A DNA stretch of 64,000 nucleotides, from contig JACEVL010000004.1 in NCBI GenBank assembly GCA_020284085.1, positions 259,501 through 323,500 of the forward strand, written 5' to 3'. Positions 42,685 to 54,332 of the stretch are shown one piece after another (the first letter of the stretch is position 1; each line of letters starts with the position of its first letter). The stretch is from Aporrectodea caliginosa (Eukaryota > Annelida > Clitellata > Crassiclitellata > Lumbricidae). Under the pieces are notes generated by a model. That model saw only the letters and a list, made by a program, of their open reading frames with translations, ran no database searches and had not been told where the DNA came from. Made by a program: the position numbers and the translations under genes.

Positions 42685-45600
42685 CTTATGTGTAGTGTGC
42701 ATATTTGTATGAGCTGTTAGCTAGCTTCCAGCTTGAAGTTCACGGCAAAATGTGTAAGTAGAAGAGGTGTTTCAAAGGAAGAACTAATGGACCATATATA
42801 ATAGAGTTTTGTCTCAAATTCTACTTACCTAAATCTGCAAACTTTTTAGTGCAAAACATATCTAGGCGACTACTTCTCCGCAAATTAAATGTGAATTAAA
42901 TACTACAGATATATCTAGGCTTACTTGTATAAAACAACGACTCTTAAACGGGATTATTTTCTAAAAACCGATGATGGGATTTATATATCTACACTGTGTC
43001 CACGATAAAGTAGAACACTAGACTTTGTGAAATATCTTGGTCAATTGTATCTATATAGGTACTAATTTGGTGCACGTGAACTTCAGTCTATTCTATCTAT
43101 ACCCTGCAAATTTTATTAAAATTGATGCAGCGGTTACGAGGATATACCCTTATGAAATTGGGTGGTTCAGGAACCAAGTTACCAACACGTAAAACGCATC
43201 GACAGATGCGTTCGCGGCTGATCATTCTGACTCAGCACCAGTTCTTCGACAGCATTGATATTTGTTTGCGTTCGTCACGCCCGATCTCATGGTTTCCTTG
43301 CAACTGATCCGGTTGTGGCAATCTTTTTAACAGCTTGCTGACACCAGCTAGGGACCAATTTTTCATTGGAAATTCTGTAATGAGCCTCCTTACGCCATAC
43401 CCCTTCGTCTCTCTCAACTCCTTGATTAAAATCTTGTTCTCTGCACTGAAAACCATTTCTTTACAACCAACTACTGTTACGTAAAACAGGTCTCGTAGTG
43501 TAACTGTTTCCGAAAATGACACTGATAAACAACAGCCTATCCCTGCGGTAGCCAGAAAAATGACGTCATTGTATGCGTTTTACGTGTTGGTAACTTGGTT
43601 CCTGAACAACCCAATTTCATAAGGGTATATCCTCGTAACCGTTGCATCAATTGTAATAAAATTTGCAGAGTATAGATAGAATAGACTGAAGTTCATGTGC
43701 ACCAAATTTAGTACCTATCATAGTACAATTGACCAAGATATTTAACAAAGTCTAGTGTTTTACTTTATCGTGGACACAGTGTAGATACAACTGTTACAAT
43801 TTTAGGATTTAATAGAATTGTTGTGCTGTAGAAATTAGTGTTTACTCATTAAAACGTTTGAACTTTCAGATTCAAGAGGACCAGCCCTATGTAGGTAAGC
43901 ACACTGATCTAATAGTTCCAAAGAAAGTAGGGCCTATATGGCTTAACTTATTCCATTTGGGGATTGATATCAATCTTTACATTGTAATGCACTGCGGATG
44001 CTATTTTAAAGCTGTTAAGAAAGCATACATTTTCTAATCCATTTGACTAGTTGAATTAAAATACAAATTTATATGTAATTTGTGCATATGATGATTTGTC
44101 ATACTTCATCGGACGAACGTAGTTTTGTTTGTTATGTCACAGATAGTTTACTATTACTTTCAAAGCTGTTTATGAATACAGGGATACCTGGGGAAAACTG
44201 TTCCTTGCCATTCACCTACGGTGGTCTTCTGTACAACGGCTGCACCAAGAACCTGACTGTTGATGGCTGTAGTGGGTGTTTGGTTGGAAATCGAACCCTG
44301 ACAGACTGCATGGGTCAGTTATTATCAAATCTTACGTAATGATATCTATCATCAGTAGTAGGGTGTGTCAATTTGGGGTGTAAAATGATTTTTTTTCGAA
44401 ATTCACAAACGTCTAGTGAGGAAAGTGTGCATTTGAACATGCTGAATCCAAATATGGTTTCAGAAACAGCCTAAAATGAGTGCTAGCTACTTCGATTTAC
44501 AGTTCAAATGAGCCATAATTACATAAAATTGATTTGAACGTACAATAGAACTGAACAAAATCTGTAGCCACACGGTGTCAAAAAGAAACTGTCTTACTAT
44601 CATAGCAAATGTCATCTGTGAGGTCATCAAGTTAATGGAATTGTACAAAATTAACCAAAGACATCATGTCCTGCTTGCTTATGTTTTGACCCATAAGCTC
44701 ACGGCTGACCATTTGACCTTTGATGTAATGGTTCCTCCTCTCATGACTGTACACATGACCAGCAGCCTCGGTTGTCATTTTCACACACCTCTCAACAGAC
44801 TGTGTGTGATGGCCAGTCGGGAACCACCATTGGGTTGGCCACAAGCGCCTTGATCTTTTCTTTTGTTAGGGAGCAAGTAAAAGGGGGCTCAGAGACTCCA
44901 GAGCTCCAGTCAATCAGTTGCGAGACTGTAGTCGCTTCAGGGTTGATGGTTGGTGTTTTCCTGGGTCTTACCCGGCTATCTCCAAGCTGTATCATCTCAT
45001 CTCCTTCACCTCTGATCTTCAGTTATCTTCTCCACTGCATCTCTTCTCCTCTGCTCCTCATTACTGCACAATTAACATTGCTTGCAGAACACACTCGCTA
45101 AAACTATACCAAGCAGACTTCTTCACTGTAGGCATGACAATCACCTTTTCCTATTCACTCTGTTCTTTCATGAGTTGTAGTTGGAAAAGTAGATGCCTGG
45201 TGGGTCCTTGTGTCCAGTTGTTATTTATCTTTACATTGAACCACTTAACAATAATTATAGACCCCAACACAGAACACAACAATCATCCTCATATTGTTCA
45301 GATTCTTTCCTTTTAGATTATGCTTGGAATCACCTCCAATAGCTTGAAGAGTCCTGGCTGCTCCTCTTTCATTCAACCACTCAACCAGACTATCAGCAAT
45401 TATTTCAACATATGTTTTCTTTTAATTGCTTTAGCAGGTACAACATGTCACAGATACCTGCTTCATGGTTCCATGCAAACTGTAATGTGCTCTTCTTTCG
45501 CCAAACCTGGATACATTTTGCCATTTTCTTCTGCTTTCAACATGACATTCGTTTCATCACGACACCCATCAAAGACAATACAACTTATGCCATTCTGCTG

Positions 45601-46623
45601 AATTTCGTCTTCAAACTTTGCATCGAGTTTTTTCTCCTGAGCTCTCCTCACCTTGTTGTGATAAATCACCAAGTAGTGTCAAATAATATTGGGTAACAAG
45701 CCCGGCATCAATCCAGACAGCAGTATCAACCTCCGCTGCCTCCCTCACGCCAGTGTGGTATCCTAGACTGGCCAGGTCTATGCTGGTTATTTCCTTAGTA
45801 TTGTATCTTACTATCTTCCTAGTTTTCACAAAGTCACCAGAAGCCTCGCTTTCACCAGGTAAGTAGATTTTGTCTTTATCACTACATTCTCTAAAATTTT
45901 CCTTCACTGATTCTTCGAAGATATCCTCGCACTCTTCAAACTCTTTGTACTGCACTTCAAGCATAGATCTCTCTATCATCTCCTCCTCGTCTGTGGTTCG
46001 TTTATCGCTGTTTATTCACCATTTATCTCATCAACCATCATTTTTCCTGCCTTTCCTTCTGTAACAATTGTAACAATCCGGTGGGTCAACTGGTCCTCTC
46101 TAATCAGATCCAGTGCTTCCAACTATTTTTCTTTGACCTTTCTTGTAAGGTAACTCTATCACGGCTAACTCTCTTTCTCTCTGCTGCAGCCACAGAATAC
46201 AATGTAAGTGCACTCCACTAACACAGACAGAACTGCAACCCACATCAGTACAACACTTGATGTCACACTTGCAGGTAAGTATGTAAATGAATCTGTCGAG
46301 CTTTTCCATAAATCTATCTTTCTCCTCCAAATTCGCTCTGCCTGAAGACACCTTGCTTTCTTAATCCCACGTAGATTTCAAATTTGCATTGATTCTAGCA
46401 TGGGTGTTTATGACTGGCTCAGCGAATTTAGGATTTGCTCTGAACCACTGAGCAAGTATGCCAGTCATTAGATCAGTGACAAGCACTGGCGTAAACTTGT
46501 CCAAAATATTGGTGGGGCATGGGGTCTGGACAATCAGAACGCGAAAATTGGTCGCATCATAAGCGCTTCCGGTATTACATTAATGTATTATTATTATTAT
46601 TTTTATTGTAGAAAATAAATAAA

Positions 46624-46668
<45 letters not shown>

Positions 46669-49600
46669 ATTTCCCGAAATGTGAATCTACGACGCTGATA
46701 GTCAACCGCTAGGAGAAGATGCAGTTATAATATCCAAGTGCTTGAAATCGAAGGGGAAATGGTGAGTTGTGACTTCTGGGGCGACTAGATCGAGTTCTAC
46801 GCTCGGCTGCTCGGCTTATTGGACGGCTTCCTAAATTCTCTTCTGTCTCTGCATATATTATGCGTGATGTCTTGCTTTGGCTGCCTATGTCTCAGCGGAT
46901 TTCATACCGCATTGCTGCTGTGGTTTCTCGTTGAGTTCTTGGCTGCGCTCCATCTTGCTTGCGCGATCTTTTCTACCCAGTGTCCGGCACGGGTAAAACC
47001 GGGTATACCCGTACCCGTGACGACCCTACCCGTACCCGACCCGACCAGTGAAATGCGTACCCGACCCGTACCCGACCCGCGGGTACAGGTCGGGTACGGG
47101 TAAACCCGCGGACACGGGTATACCCGCAGAGCCCTAGTTGTGAGCTGCTTTTTGAAGGAAGGAAGTGAATTTGAATTACGAAGAGAACGCAGTCATTGGC
47201 GCGAACCGAATAGAATTGCCTCAGATTTGTCTGGGTTTATGCCATGGTCAAACTCAAACCATTGAAACAGAGCCATGCAAATTTTTCTGTTTACCACGCT
47301 GATCGGTGTGCATGTGACAGAGCAAGATGGAGCTGAGTATCATCCGGTTACTGTTGTAATTGGACTCCAAAGTGATTAGCTGTACGACTGATTGGGAAGT
47401 AGAGAATCTAAATAATAAAGACCGATGACAGACCCCTGTGGCATTCCAGCAGTGTAAACAGCGGGCTAAGATCGAGCGGTGCTGCGGTTCCGATGCCAAC
47501 CTGCTGATACGGACCATACGGTCATCTACGTATTAAAGAAGCTAACCAGTTTAAGGCAGTCCCAGGGGACACAGAACCTGTTGGTGAGTCTTGAAAGCAG
47601 TAGCTGGTGGTTTATGGTGTCAAGGCATAGTGAGAGGCATGAATTTCCATTGTCAATAAACGAGAAGATGTTATCCAGCGTAGAGACGAGAACGAGAACA
47701 GTTTCAGTCTGAAATGGTTGCTGTTTGCCTACATGTAAATTTGTTTCATATTGAAGCCTTGAAGACTTGAAAACACTGAAGATATAAATAAATCTTGGTT
47801 TTCATTGTGGAATTTCTGATAGTATTTAAGTTCTTTGTCTCAATGCAATGCCCCCACCATCTCAATTATTGGGGGGGGGCACGTGCCCCGGCTGCCCCGG
47901 CAGAGTCTACGCCTATGGTGACAAGTTGGTCGTTGCTGTAATTCCGTCTATCTTGGTCAATCATCTCTCTCAGGTACAACCCATATCTAATGAGATCCCT
48001 GACAGTTGGTAATTCTGCTGTAGGCAGTTCTTTGCCTGACCCAACTAAGTGATAAAAATGAGTCCAGGCTAGCAATCTTGTTTTTACATGGGACATTCTG
48101 ACTATATAAAGCGGAATACACGCATTATGTTAAACAGTGGCTAAATCCTAACATGCATTAATATAATTATGTTTGCACACAGTGTACGATAAATTGATAG
48201 TCATGAGTAAAGACATTAATACATAACAATAATACAGTAATAATACACAATATTACACATTATACAATGTCTAACAGACAAGAAACTCATATTAGAGTCT
48301 TTTAAAATATTTCAGCTAGCTCCATATTAAAACAGTTTATTTACGTTAATACACGATAATTCGAGCGTAAATCGAAGTAGGTAAATCTAATTGAAAACAA
48401 AATTTATACCTATAGGCTATTTCGATTTTCCACATGAAAAGGTACAAATTTATCCCTATTAACTTTTTAAATATTGACCTTTCGAAAATTGACACACCCT
48501 ACCGTAACATTATTATTAGGGTGCCTTGTTCATGTTAATTTTCTGTGACACTTTCGAGCCTCCACAATAGGGGGCCCGAAAATATCACAGGTTTACTGTG
48601 AGATTTTCGGACCTCACCACTAATAGGGGGCCCGAAAATGTCACATAAAATGTCACAGAAAATTAAGTTTGTACCATTTGACTTTTATTTTTTTATTTTT
48701 TTGATAAGAGCATATTTAATTGAAACCAAAATAGGCCTATTATTGTTAGGGTGTCTTGTTTATGTTAATTTTCTGATATTTGTGGGCCCCAATAATTTGC
48801 GGGCCCTGTGCAATTGCACGGTTCGCACAATGGTAAGGCCGGTACTGCTTGGTACGGTCCTGTCTATCATAATCCGGTGCGTCAGTATTTACGAAAAGGT
48901 TGGTCTTTATCGGATGAAATCAGACGCTTTTGATTTTGCTTTTGTTGTGTCAGCATTTCATATTATAAGATTTTGGGTGCTCAGGACTGGTCCTTCGATG
49001 CTTCTGAATCTCATAGAGGCTAATAGGAGCTAAGTCATTTTCGTATTTCTTAAGATTTATCAAATGTGAAGCGATAAACACATTATGTCCTTTGAACCAG
49101 GAACGTATGCGGCTTCATTTGTCACGGTCAACGTGACAATTCCGACCTTCACCGTAGGAACGCCACTGATGTCGATCAATAATTGGATCGTCATCCAGCA
49201 GAGGGTGGATGGAAGCCTCAGCTTTGTCCAGTCGTGGATAATCTACAAAAACGGCTTTGGTAGCATCTCCAAAAACTTCTGGCTTGGCCTTGAGAAGATG
49301 CACCAGCTGACAGTCAACGCCCCCTATCGTCTACGCATAGAGGTACAATCGATGGCAGAGGGCAAGTGGTTTTCAGCTGAATACGATTCATTCCTAATAA
49401 AGTCCGAGTCACTTGGTTATGCCTTGAACGTGGTTGGTTACGTGGGAGATGCAGGCGACGCCCTCAACGACATGACCTATTCTGGAGTCTTATATCAAAA
49501 TGGAATGAAATTTTCAACTTCCGATCGAGACAATACCCCGACTATGGGCGGATGTGCTACATCGTACCCGAGCGGCTTCTGGTACAAAGCTTGCTGTGCC

Positions 49601-49720
49601 GCATGTCTTAACAGCAAATACAACATATCGACTGGTTTTACCTGGTTCACTCTGCTTTTTCAGGGGCTGAGTGAATCGCCTATTCTTAAGACCAGTCGAA
49701 TGATGATCAAACGTGTGTGA
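42163..49720 (+). CDS. Locus 3: secreted PAN/apple-like, FNII-like, fibrinogen-domain protein gene
   Basis: Exons A 42163-42468, B 43870-43894, C 44182-44313, D 49101-49720 sum to 1083 nt (360 residues) with intron phases 0, 1, 1. Only one first exon is seen. Intron 1 carries a mariner derivative; intron 3 carries a 4.1-kb transposon with a nested hAT. Exons, intron sequence outside the insertions, and 1.3 kb of 3' flank are similar to locus 4, showing recent segmental duplication. Splice sites remain intact, so the gene may still be expressed despite the insertions. Confidence 0.8.
42992..43781 (-). mobile_element. Mariner/Tc1-like deletion derivative with about 210-bp inverted ends
   Basis: TA at 42990-42991 and 43782-43783 flanks CACTGTGTCCACGATAAAGT and its mirror. 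The inverted ends run inward to about 43204 and 43572 with few mismatches, an unusually long arm. Between them is part of a transposase on the minus strand (43232-43522). It sits in intron 1 of locus 3. Confidence 0.85.
43232..43522 (-). pseudogene. N-terminal fragment of a mariner/Tc1-like transposase
   Basis: FSAENKILIKELRETKGYG then RRLITEFPMKNWSLAGVSKL matches the helix-turn-helix start of these transposases. The catalytic DDE/D region has been deleted. Confidence 0.75.
43870..43894 (+). CDS. Locus 3 exon B: 25-nt microexon
   Basis: Acceptor AACTTTCAG, donor G|GTAAGC. Encodes IQEDQPYV plus the first base of a Gly codon. Confidence 0.78.
44182..44313 (+). CDS. Locus 3 exon C: FNII-like Cys module
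   Basis: Acceptor GAATACAG, donor ATGG|GTCAGT; 132 nt, phase 1. IPGENCSLPFTYGGLLYNGC then NLTVDGCSGCLVGN and LTDCM. Nearly identical to locus 4 exon C. Confidence 0.85.
44632..46351 (-). pseudogene. Transposon-encoded protein with HTQ..VER motif, broken by frameshifts
   Basis: From right to left the frames read a Cys-rich start (KCDIKCCTDVGCSSVC), then ITSIDLASLGYHTGVREAAE, ISCIVFDGCRDETNVM, EEHITVCMEPGSRYL, then SQLIDWSSGVSEPPFTCSLT and HHTQSVERCVKMTTEAAGHV followed by ERRNHYIKGQMVSRELM. I recognise this order from uncharacterised, apparently transposon-borne proteins of invertebrates, but know no established name or activity. At least three frame changes make it non-functional. Confidence 0.6.
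46484..47917. mobile_element. hAT-type insertion, TSD GTGACAAG
   Basis: GTGACAAG at 46476-46483 and 47918-47925. Ends CACTGGCGTAAACT and AGTCTACGCCTATG. Inside are an (ATT)n tract (46620-46668), a LINE tail scrap (about 46780-46990) and a GC-rich ACCCGTACCCG array (46985-47118). No transposase is seen. Confidence 0.8.
48510..48865. repeat. Unclassified repeat block
   Basis: TAGGGTG.CTTGTT.ATGTTAA-type segments occur twice (48528, 48747), and GGGGGCCCGAAAAT.TCACA occurs twice (48570, 48625). This looks like rearranged transposon ends, absent from locus 4. Confidence 0.5.
49101..49720 (+). CDS. Locus 3 exon D: fibrinogen-related domain
   Basis: Acceptor TTTGAACCAG, phase 1, stop at 49718-49720. 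MSINNWIVIQQRVDG, VQSWIIYKNGFG, FWLGLEKMHQLT, YRLRIEVQ, AEYDSFLI, GYVGDAGDALN, FSTSDRDNT, then GGCATSYPSGFWYKACCAAC. The pocket loop has extra Cys relative to a classical FReD. An in-frame ATG at 49085 belongs to the intron end. Confidence 0.9.
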
Positions 49721-49869
49721 GACATCTTAGAGCCCTTGATTCGTTTTGGATTAGCTTAGTCGATTAAACATTTTAGACATTTAAATTAACGATTCATATC
49801 TATGTTGACAATATGCAACATTCATGTGAGAATGAGAAACAATTTAATGTTGATATAAGATGTTACATC

Positions 49870-50800
49870 AACTCGCTATTTATTGGCCTTCTGCGCTATG
49901 TTGACGACATGTTGTTATTATGTCCCTCTGTTAATGGACTGCATAAGATGCTTGACCAATGTATAGTATGTCTGTTTCCAGTGGTTTTTCTCTACAGTTC
50001 TAACCCTCCAAGTCTTGTTGCTTTGCTGTATAGGTAAATCGGCGAAACTCGCAATTACTCCCATGACTCTGGGAGACGCTTCAATTCCATGGGTGCAATC
50101 AATAAAATACCCGGATGTGATCATTATCCATGATAATTATAGGCTATGGCTTAGTTTTGACACGGAACCGGTGAAACCGTCTTTATTTTCCGCCTAAAAT
50201 TGTATCTGTGCACATGCAAAATACCTAAATGAGTTGGTTCATCTATATTTACAAGAGAGTTACTTCTTACCGATATATCCGGCGCCTCAGCCTGTATTTG
50301 CATCTATCCATGTGGCAACGATCTTAGCAATGTATGTCTGTTCGTGTATCATTACAAGAACCTGCTGCTTACCAATATTAACTTGCGCCTCAGCTGTAGT
50401 TAAATCACGGCAAGACAGGAAGATGAACTGATCGCATGCTGGAACTCTGTATATAGAAAGTTATTTCGTTTCAATCATTTGGAATCTGTAAAAGGCTTCA
50501 TCTTTGGCCTTGGCAGATTGGGCATGCATCACATTATTATGGTTTGTCTGTAAAAGACAACATGTATTATGTAAGATCGCAGGTTCACTACGTTTATGCT
50601 TCGAGAGGAGCAATAGTTTGAGTTGTCTCCCAGTCTGTTTGGGAAGGAGACTCAAGGAGTTCTTGTATTTTTGTATTTCTGTTCTAGTCTGCTTAGTTTG
50701 CTTAGTTTCTCTGTTCTGCTTTGTGCGAAATAAAGTATATATATTAAGAAGTGTTGTATGATGTTCTTTTGACGACTAGTTCACTCGACATCTGACTTTC
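49870..50800 (+). mobile_element. LINE reverse-transcriptase remnant
   Basis: Frames read NSLFIGLLRYVDDMLLLCPS (YVDD active-site motif), then LGDASIPWVQSIKYPDV, and later fragments of the same ORF with frameshifts. The homologous block follows locus 4 at 63060, so the LINE predates the duplication. Confidence 0.75.
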
Positions 50801-51379
50801 TACCGGAATAGTTTATGGTGTTTCTTTGGAGATCATTTCCGTTGTTATTCCGAGATTGTTGTCATCTTGAATAGTAAATCTAGTTTCGTAGCTGAAACGA
50901 ACATTTTCATAGTTTTTGCGTTTGACTTTATGTTTATACAGCATTGCGCATGTCGCATGTTGTACTGTTGTAACGTCTAATTTGTAGCCTTCTGCATTCT
51001 CGCGTAACAAAGTGCTCATTGTGTATGCCCTGCACCTCTAATTAACACAATGACCGGTCGTCCTCACACGACGCACACCCGACGAATTCACGCTTACATG
51101 CATCATAGAAAAAAAATTTAAAATGAATATTTTAAGCTTTTTAACCCTTGGCGAATTGAATCAACAACAAAATATAATAAAAGTTAGCTTTTAGTTGTCA
51201 GCAACTTTGTAGTATAAGGTTTGGAATATAGTAGGGTTTATTAGTTCAGAAAATGAGCTGATATTTCAGATGATTTAAAGAACTCCTAGGCTAAGAACCA
51301 GGCAATAAAAAGTCAATTGGAATACGTCGAAGTACAAAGCCATTATATCTTTCGATTTGTGACTTTGTCTTCATTCAGA

Positions 51380-51731
51380 GCTGACCTATGCTCTCCCTGC
51401 CTTGACTTTGTCAGCAAGACAATCTAATGAATTAAATGTATGCTGGAATTCTGTGTATCGTCTTATATTTGGGTTTAATAAATGGGAAAGTGTTAAAAGT
51501 TTTATTAATGGACTGGGTAGGCTGAATTTCATTTTCCTGGCGAAATTACGCCGTTTTAAACTGTATTTCCATTTAATCTACTCTGAAAATGTTGCCCTTT
51601 ATAATCTGTTTTGGACATTCCTATTAAACAATTTCCATAATGATGATTGCCTTGCCTTGGTATTCATGAAGAAACATGATGCCATTACACAATTGTATAA
51701 TAAGTTTGATGACTTGTGTACACAGAGCTGA
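51380..51731 (+). mobile_element. LINE ORF2 C-terminal tail
   Basis: NELNVCWNSVYRLIFGFNKW, then SFINGLGRLNFIFLAKLRRF and a stop at 51729-51731. Same family as the 49870 fragment but a separate, better-kept copy. Confidence 0.75.
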
Positions 51732-51739
51732 GCTTTTGT

Positions 51740-52745
51740 GGTCTATAATTGATGCTTTCTGGACTATAATTAATGCTAGATGTTGCTTTTGTTTTTCTCA
51801 TTTTTGTATCGTTTAGTTATTGTTCTGCCCCTGTGGCGTAATAAAGTGTTCAATGAGTTTCATGTTTTCCGTGGACTCTGTCGACTGCAGCGAGAACCAA
51901 TATATAACCTTTCACAAAGGAAACACAATGTCACCTTTTCCGATAAACCGATAAAGATCCGATGAACTTTGTTATATAGAAAGAAGAACTAATTAACCCA
52001 ACCATAGGAAGCCATAATGTCAACCGTTATTGTTCCCCTGCAGCGTTTTGCCCGTTGTTTTGTGGAAATAAACGAATATACATTTATTATTTTATAATCT
52101 TTGACTGCGCATATACAAAGAATCATGAGAAGCACAATAGTAGGCCCAAACAGAACGGAAACGTTCCTACGCCATCTAAAGGAGTTCGTGTAGATCGGGA
52201 ATGAAAAGAAAAGAGTAATGTCTTATTTAAAACCTTGAGCTGATTAATGCACTGTCACTAACATTTGCAAACAAACAAGAGTGACATGGAAACACCGAAG
52301 CAACCCATAACGAAAACAAAACGCATGCATTAGCAAACCTATAGCTAATGTCCTTAAGGAATTGCGGCTTACTAATTAGGCCCTACCGTTAGAATACTCG
52401 AGTTTCTTCAAAGATTTTGCCACTGAATTACTGGAAAATAGCCTACATTTGATGAACTGTCTGTCTAATGAGGCAACCTATCTGTGTTTTATTGTTGTCA
52501 TCACTGCACATCGATTAACGTCATTTAAGACCATTACCAGAACAAAGCATTAGACTACGTTCGCTTATAGGGAGACAATTGGACGAGTTTCTTTTATGCT
52601 GCACGGTGGTATAGAATAGCAGTCATGGTTGCCAATGCACTATAAAATAGAAATGCCACAGATGGCGCTTTTTCTTACGACAGGCTAAGATAATAAATCA
52701 GAGTCACAATACTATGCGTCGATATATATTATATATGTATGTATG
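51740..52745. other. No gene recognised
   Basis: Contains a repeat-type AATAAACGAA tail at 52068. No exon was identified. Confidence 0.5.
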
Positions 52746-52749
52746 TATG

Positions 52750-52957
52750 AGCACTTGTTATAAAGCCCTTCAAGATTTCTACTCAGAGGCGCTCCCGACT
52801 ACAGCGCGGACACTGAATCTGAGTTTCACGCCGAAGCGCATGAGCAATTGCAAGTGAAGGACTTGCCCAGGGTCCCTACGCGGCGGCTTGAGGTGGATTC
52901 GAACCCGCAACCCTCCGGCTGCAAGGCACCAAACATACCCCTACACCACCGCGCCCC
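52750..52957 (-). mobile_element. SINE, full monomer
   Basis: The minus strand begins GGGGCGCGGTGGTGTAGGGG (A-box-like), B-box-like GGGTTCGAATCCACC, body GACCCTGGGCAAGTCCTTC, and the tail CAGAGGCGCTC partner. The most complete single monomer of this family in the window. Confidence 0.85.
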
Positions 52958-53618
52958 ATAATATATATATATATATCAGCCAAAGAGTTCTGAATTTTTT
53001 TATTTCAACATGTTTGAGTTCAAGCTACCAAAACGAAGCTGGTAACAGCTTTTGTCAGAGATAATTCTAGAAGAAATGGGGACAAAACTTTAATTCTGCC
53101 TAAAATACGAATATGCAATTGTGCATAGGCCTATAATATGACGACGTCGAGACACTATTTGCGAAGTCGGTGAAAGGCACAGTTCAGCAAAAAAGCAACG
53201 CCGACGTTACGAGAAACGTCACCAAATCAAATAGTTAACCAGCCATGAAAATTTCTTAAGTTGCTGTAGAGTGCCCAACAGCACTTAATAGTTTTAATGA
53301 ACTGCTTGCTTATAATTAAGGTACTGTTGCCATCGGTTTCGCTTATTGGGCGCCTGAAAATCTACAAATTACGAGTAGCAGGGATTCGGCTTTCGATGGT
53401 TTAGAGAGGAGTTTCGGGCATCATCCAAGACTGCACCTCCTAAAAGGTAGTGGACAACAGCTGCACCGACAAGTAGGAAGTCCAACTGCCAAACGAAATG
53501 TAGATTTGGATAGCCCTAGCATAGAAATAATATTCCAGTGTATAATTATCTAGCAGTGTGAGTGTGAGTGTGTTTGTGTTTGTGCGTGTCCATTCAAAAA
53601 AACAAATGGCATACAAAA

Positions 53619-53741
53619 CAGCAAAAGCATCAAAACCTTATTGGCTTTTAAGACGCAAACAGCAAAAGCATCAAAACCTTTTTGGCTTTTAAGACGCAAA
53701 CAGCAAAAGCATCAAAACCTTTTTGGCTTTTAAGACGCAAA
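53619..53741 (+). repeat. Three perfect or near-perfect copies of a 41-bp unit
   Basis: CAGCAAAAGCATCAAAACCT starts at 53619, 53660 and 53701. The block ends 286 bp before the ATG of exon 4a, so it is in its likely promoter region. Confidence 0.9.
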
Positions 53742-54026
53742 ACTGGCTCACGTGAACAAGTATTCCAATATTCGTTCTGCGCGGTTGATACGCCTTCCGC
53801 ACAGCAAACCGTTATTGGAATAGCTAATGCATCATTTGCACTGAATCTGGCGATTATTAATGTCTCGTCTGGGACTGCATGTATGATCTCGCAGGCAGCA
53901 TCGTCTGTCGACTTCTGCAGATATACAGCGGTTCTTTTCTGTACCAAGACATACGACGCCGAAATTGGCTGACTAGAAGATTTGCACAAAGCTTTATCGT
54001 TTCCACTGCGTATTTTGGATTCAAAC

Positions 54027-54332
54027 ATGTTGATCTTTTCGGTGCTCAGTGTAATTCTATCTTGTACATTTGGGACTGCGATCGCATCGTGCAATCAGTT
54101 GTCGGACGTGCGTCAGTTCCAAGTGTCGAAGGTCTCACCTAGCTTAGAACTATGCGCTCTCGACGTACCTTCCGATTCTTTTTTATTGAGTTCAGTTCTG
54201 GACTGCGCCCTCCAGTGTCAACGATTCTCGTACTGTGAAAACTTCAACTATGACAAAGTGAACAAAACCTGCGATATCTTCTTCGCTCGACCTAAATGCT
54301 ACGAACCATCTACGTCTTGCATCCATTATCAG
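54027..54332 (+). CDS. Locus 4 exon 4a: signal peptide plus PAN/apple-like domain, a-type
   Basis: MLIFSVLSVILSCTFGTAIA, then SCNQLSDVRQFQVSKV, LELCALDVPSDSFL, VLDCALQCQRFSYCENFNY, TCDIFFARPKCYE, SCIHYQ. Eight Cys, donor CAG|GTTAAA, 306 nt, phase 0. I start at the ATG at 54027, homologous to 42163; an upstream in-frame ATG at 53982 adds a polar leader. Confidence 0.82.

Larger units (their letters stand above)
44361..48499 (-). mobile_element. 4.1-kb TA-flanked DNA transposon with nested hAT
   Basis: Ends GGGTGTGTCAATTT and AAATTGACACACCC (with local differences), flanked by TA (44359-44360, 48500-48501). It encodes a broken protein on the minus strand (44632-46351) and contains a complete hAT insertion (46484-47917). 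Locus 4 lacks the whole insertion, and homologous intron sequence resumes near 48865, so it entered locus 3 after the duplication. The superfamily was not identified. Confidence 0.75.
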
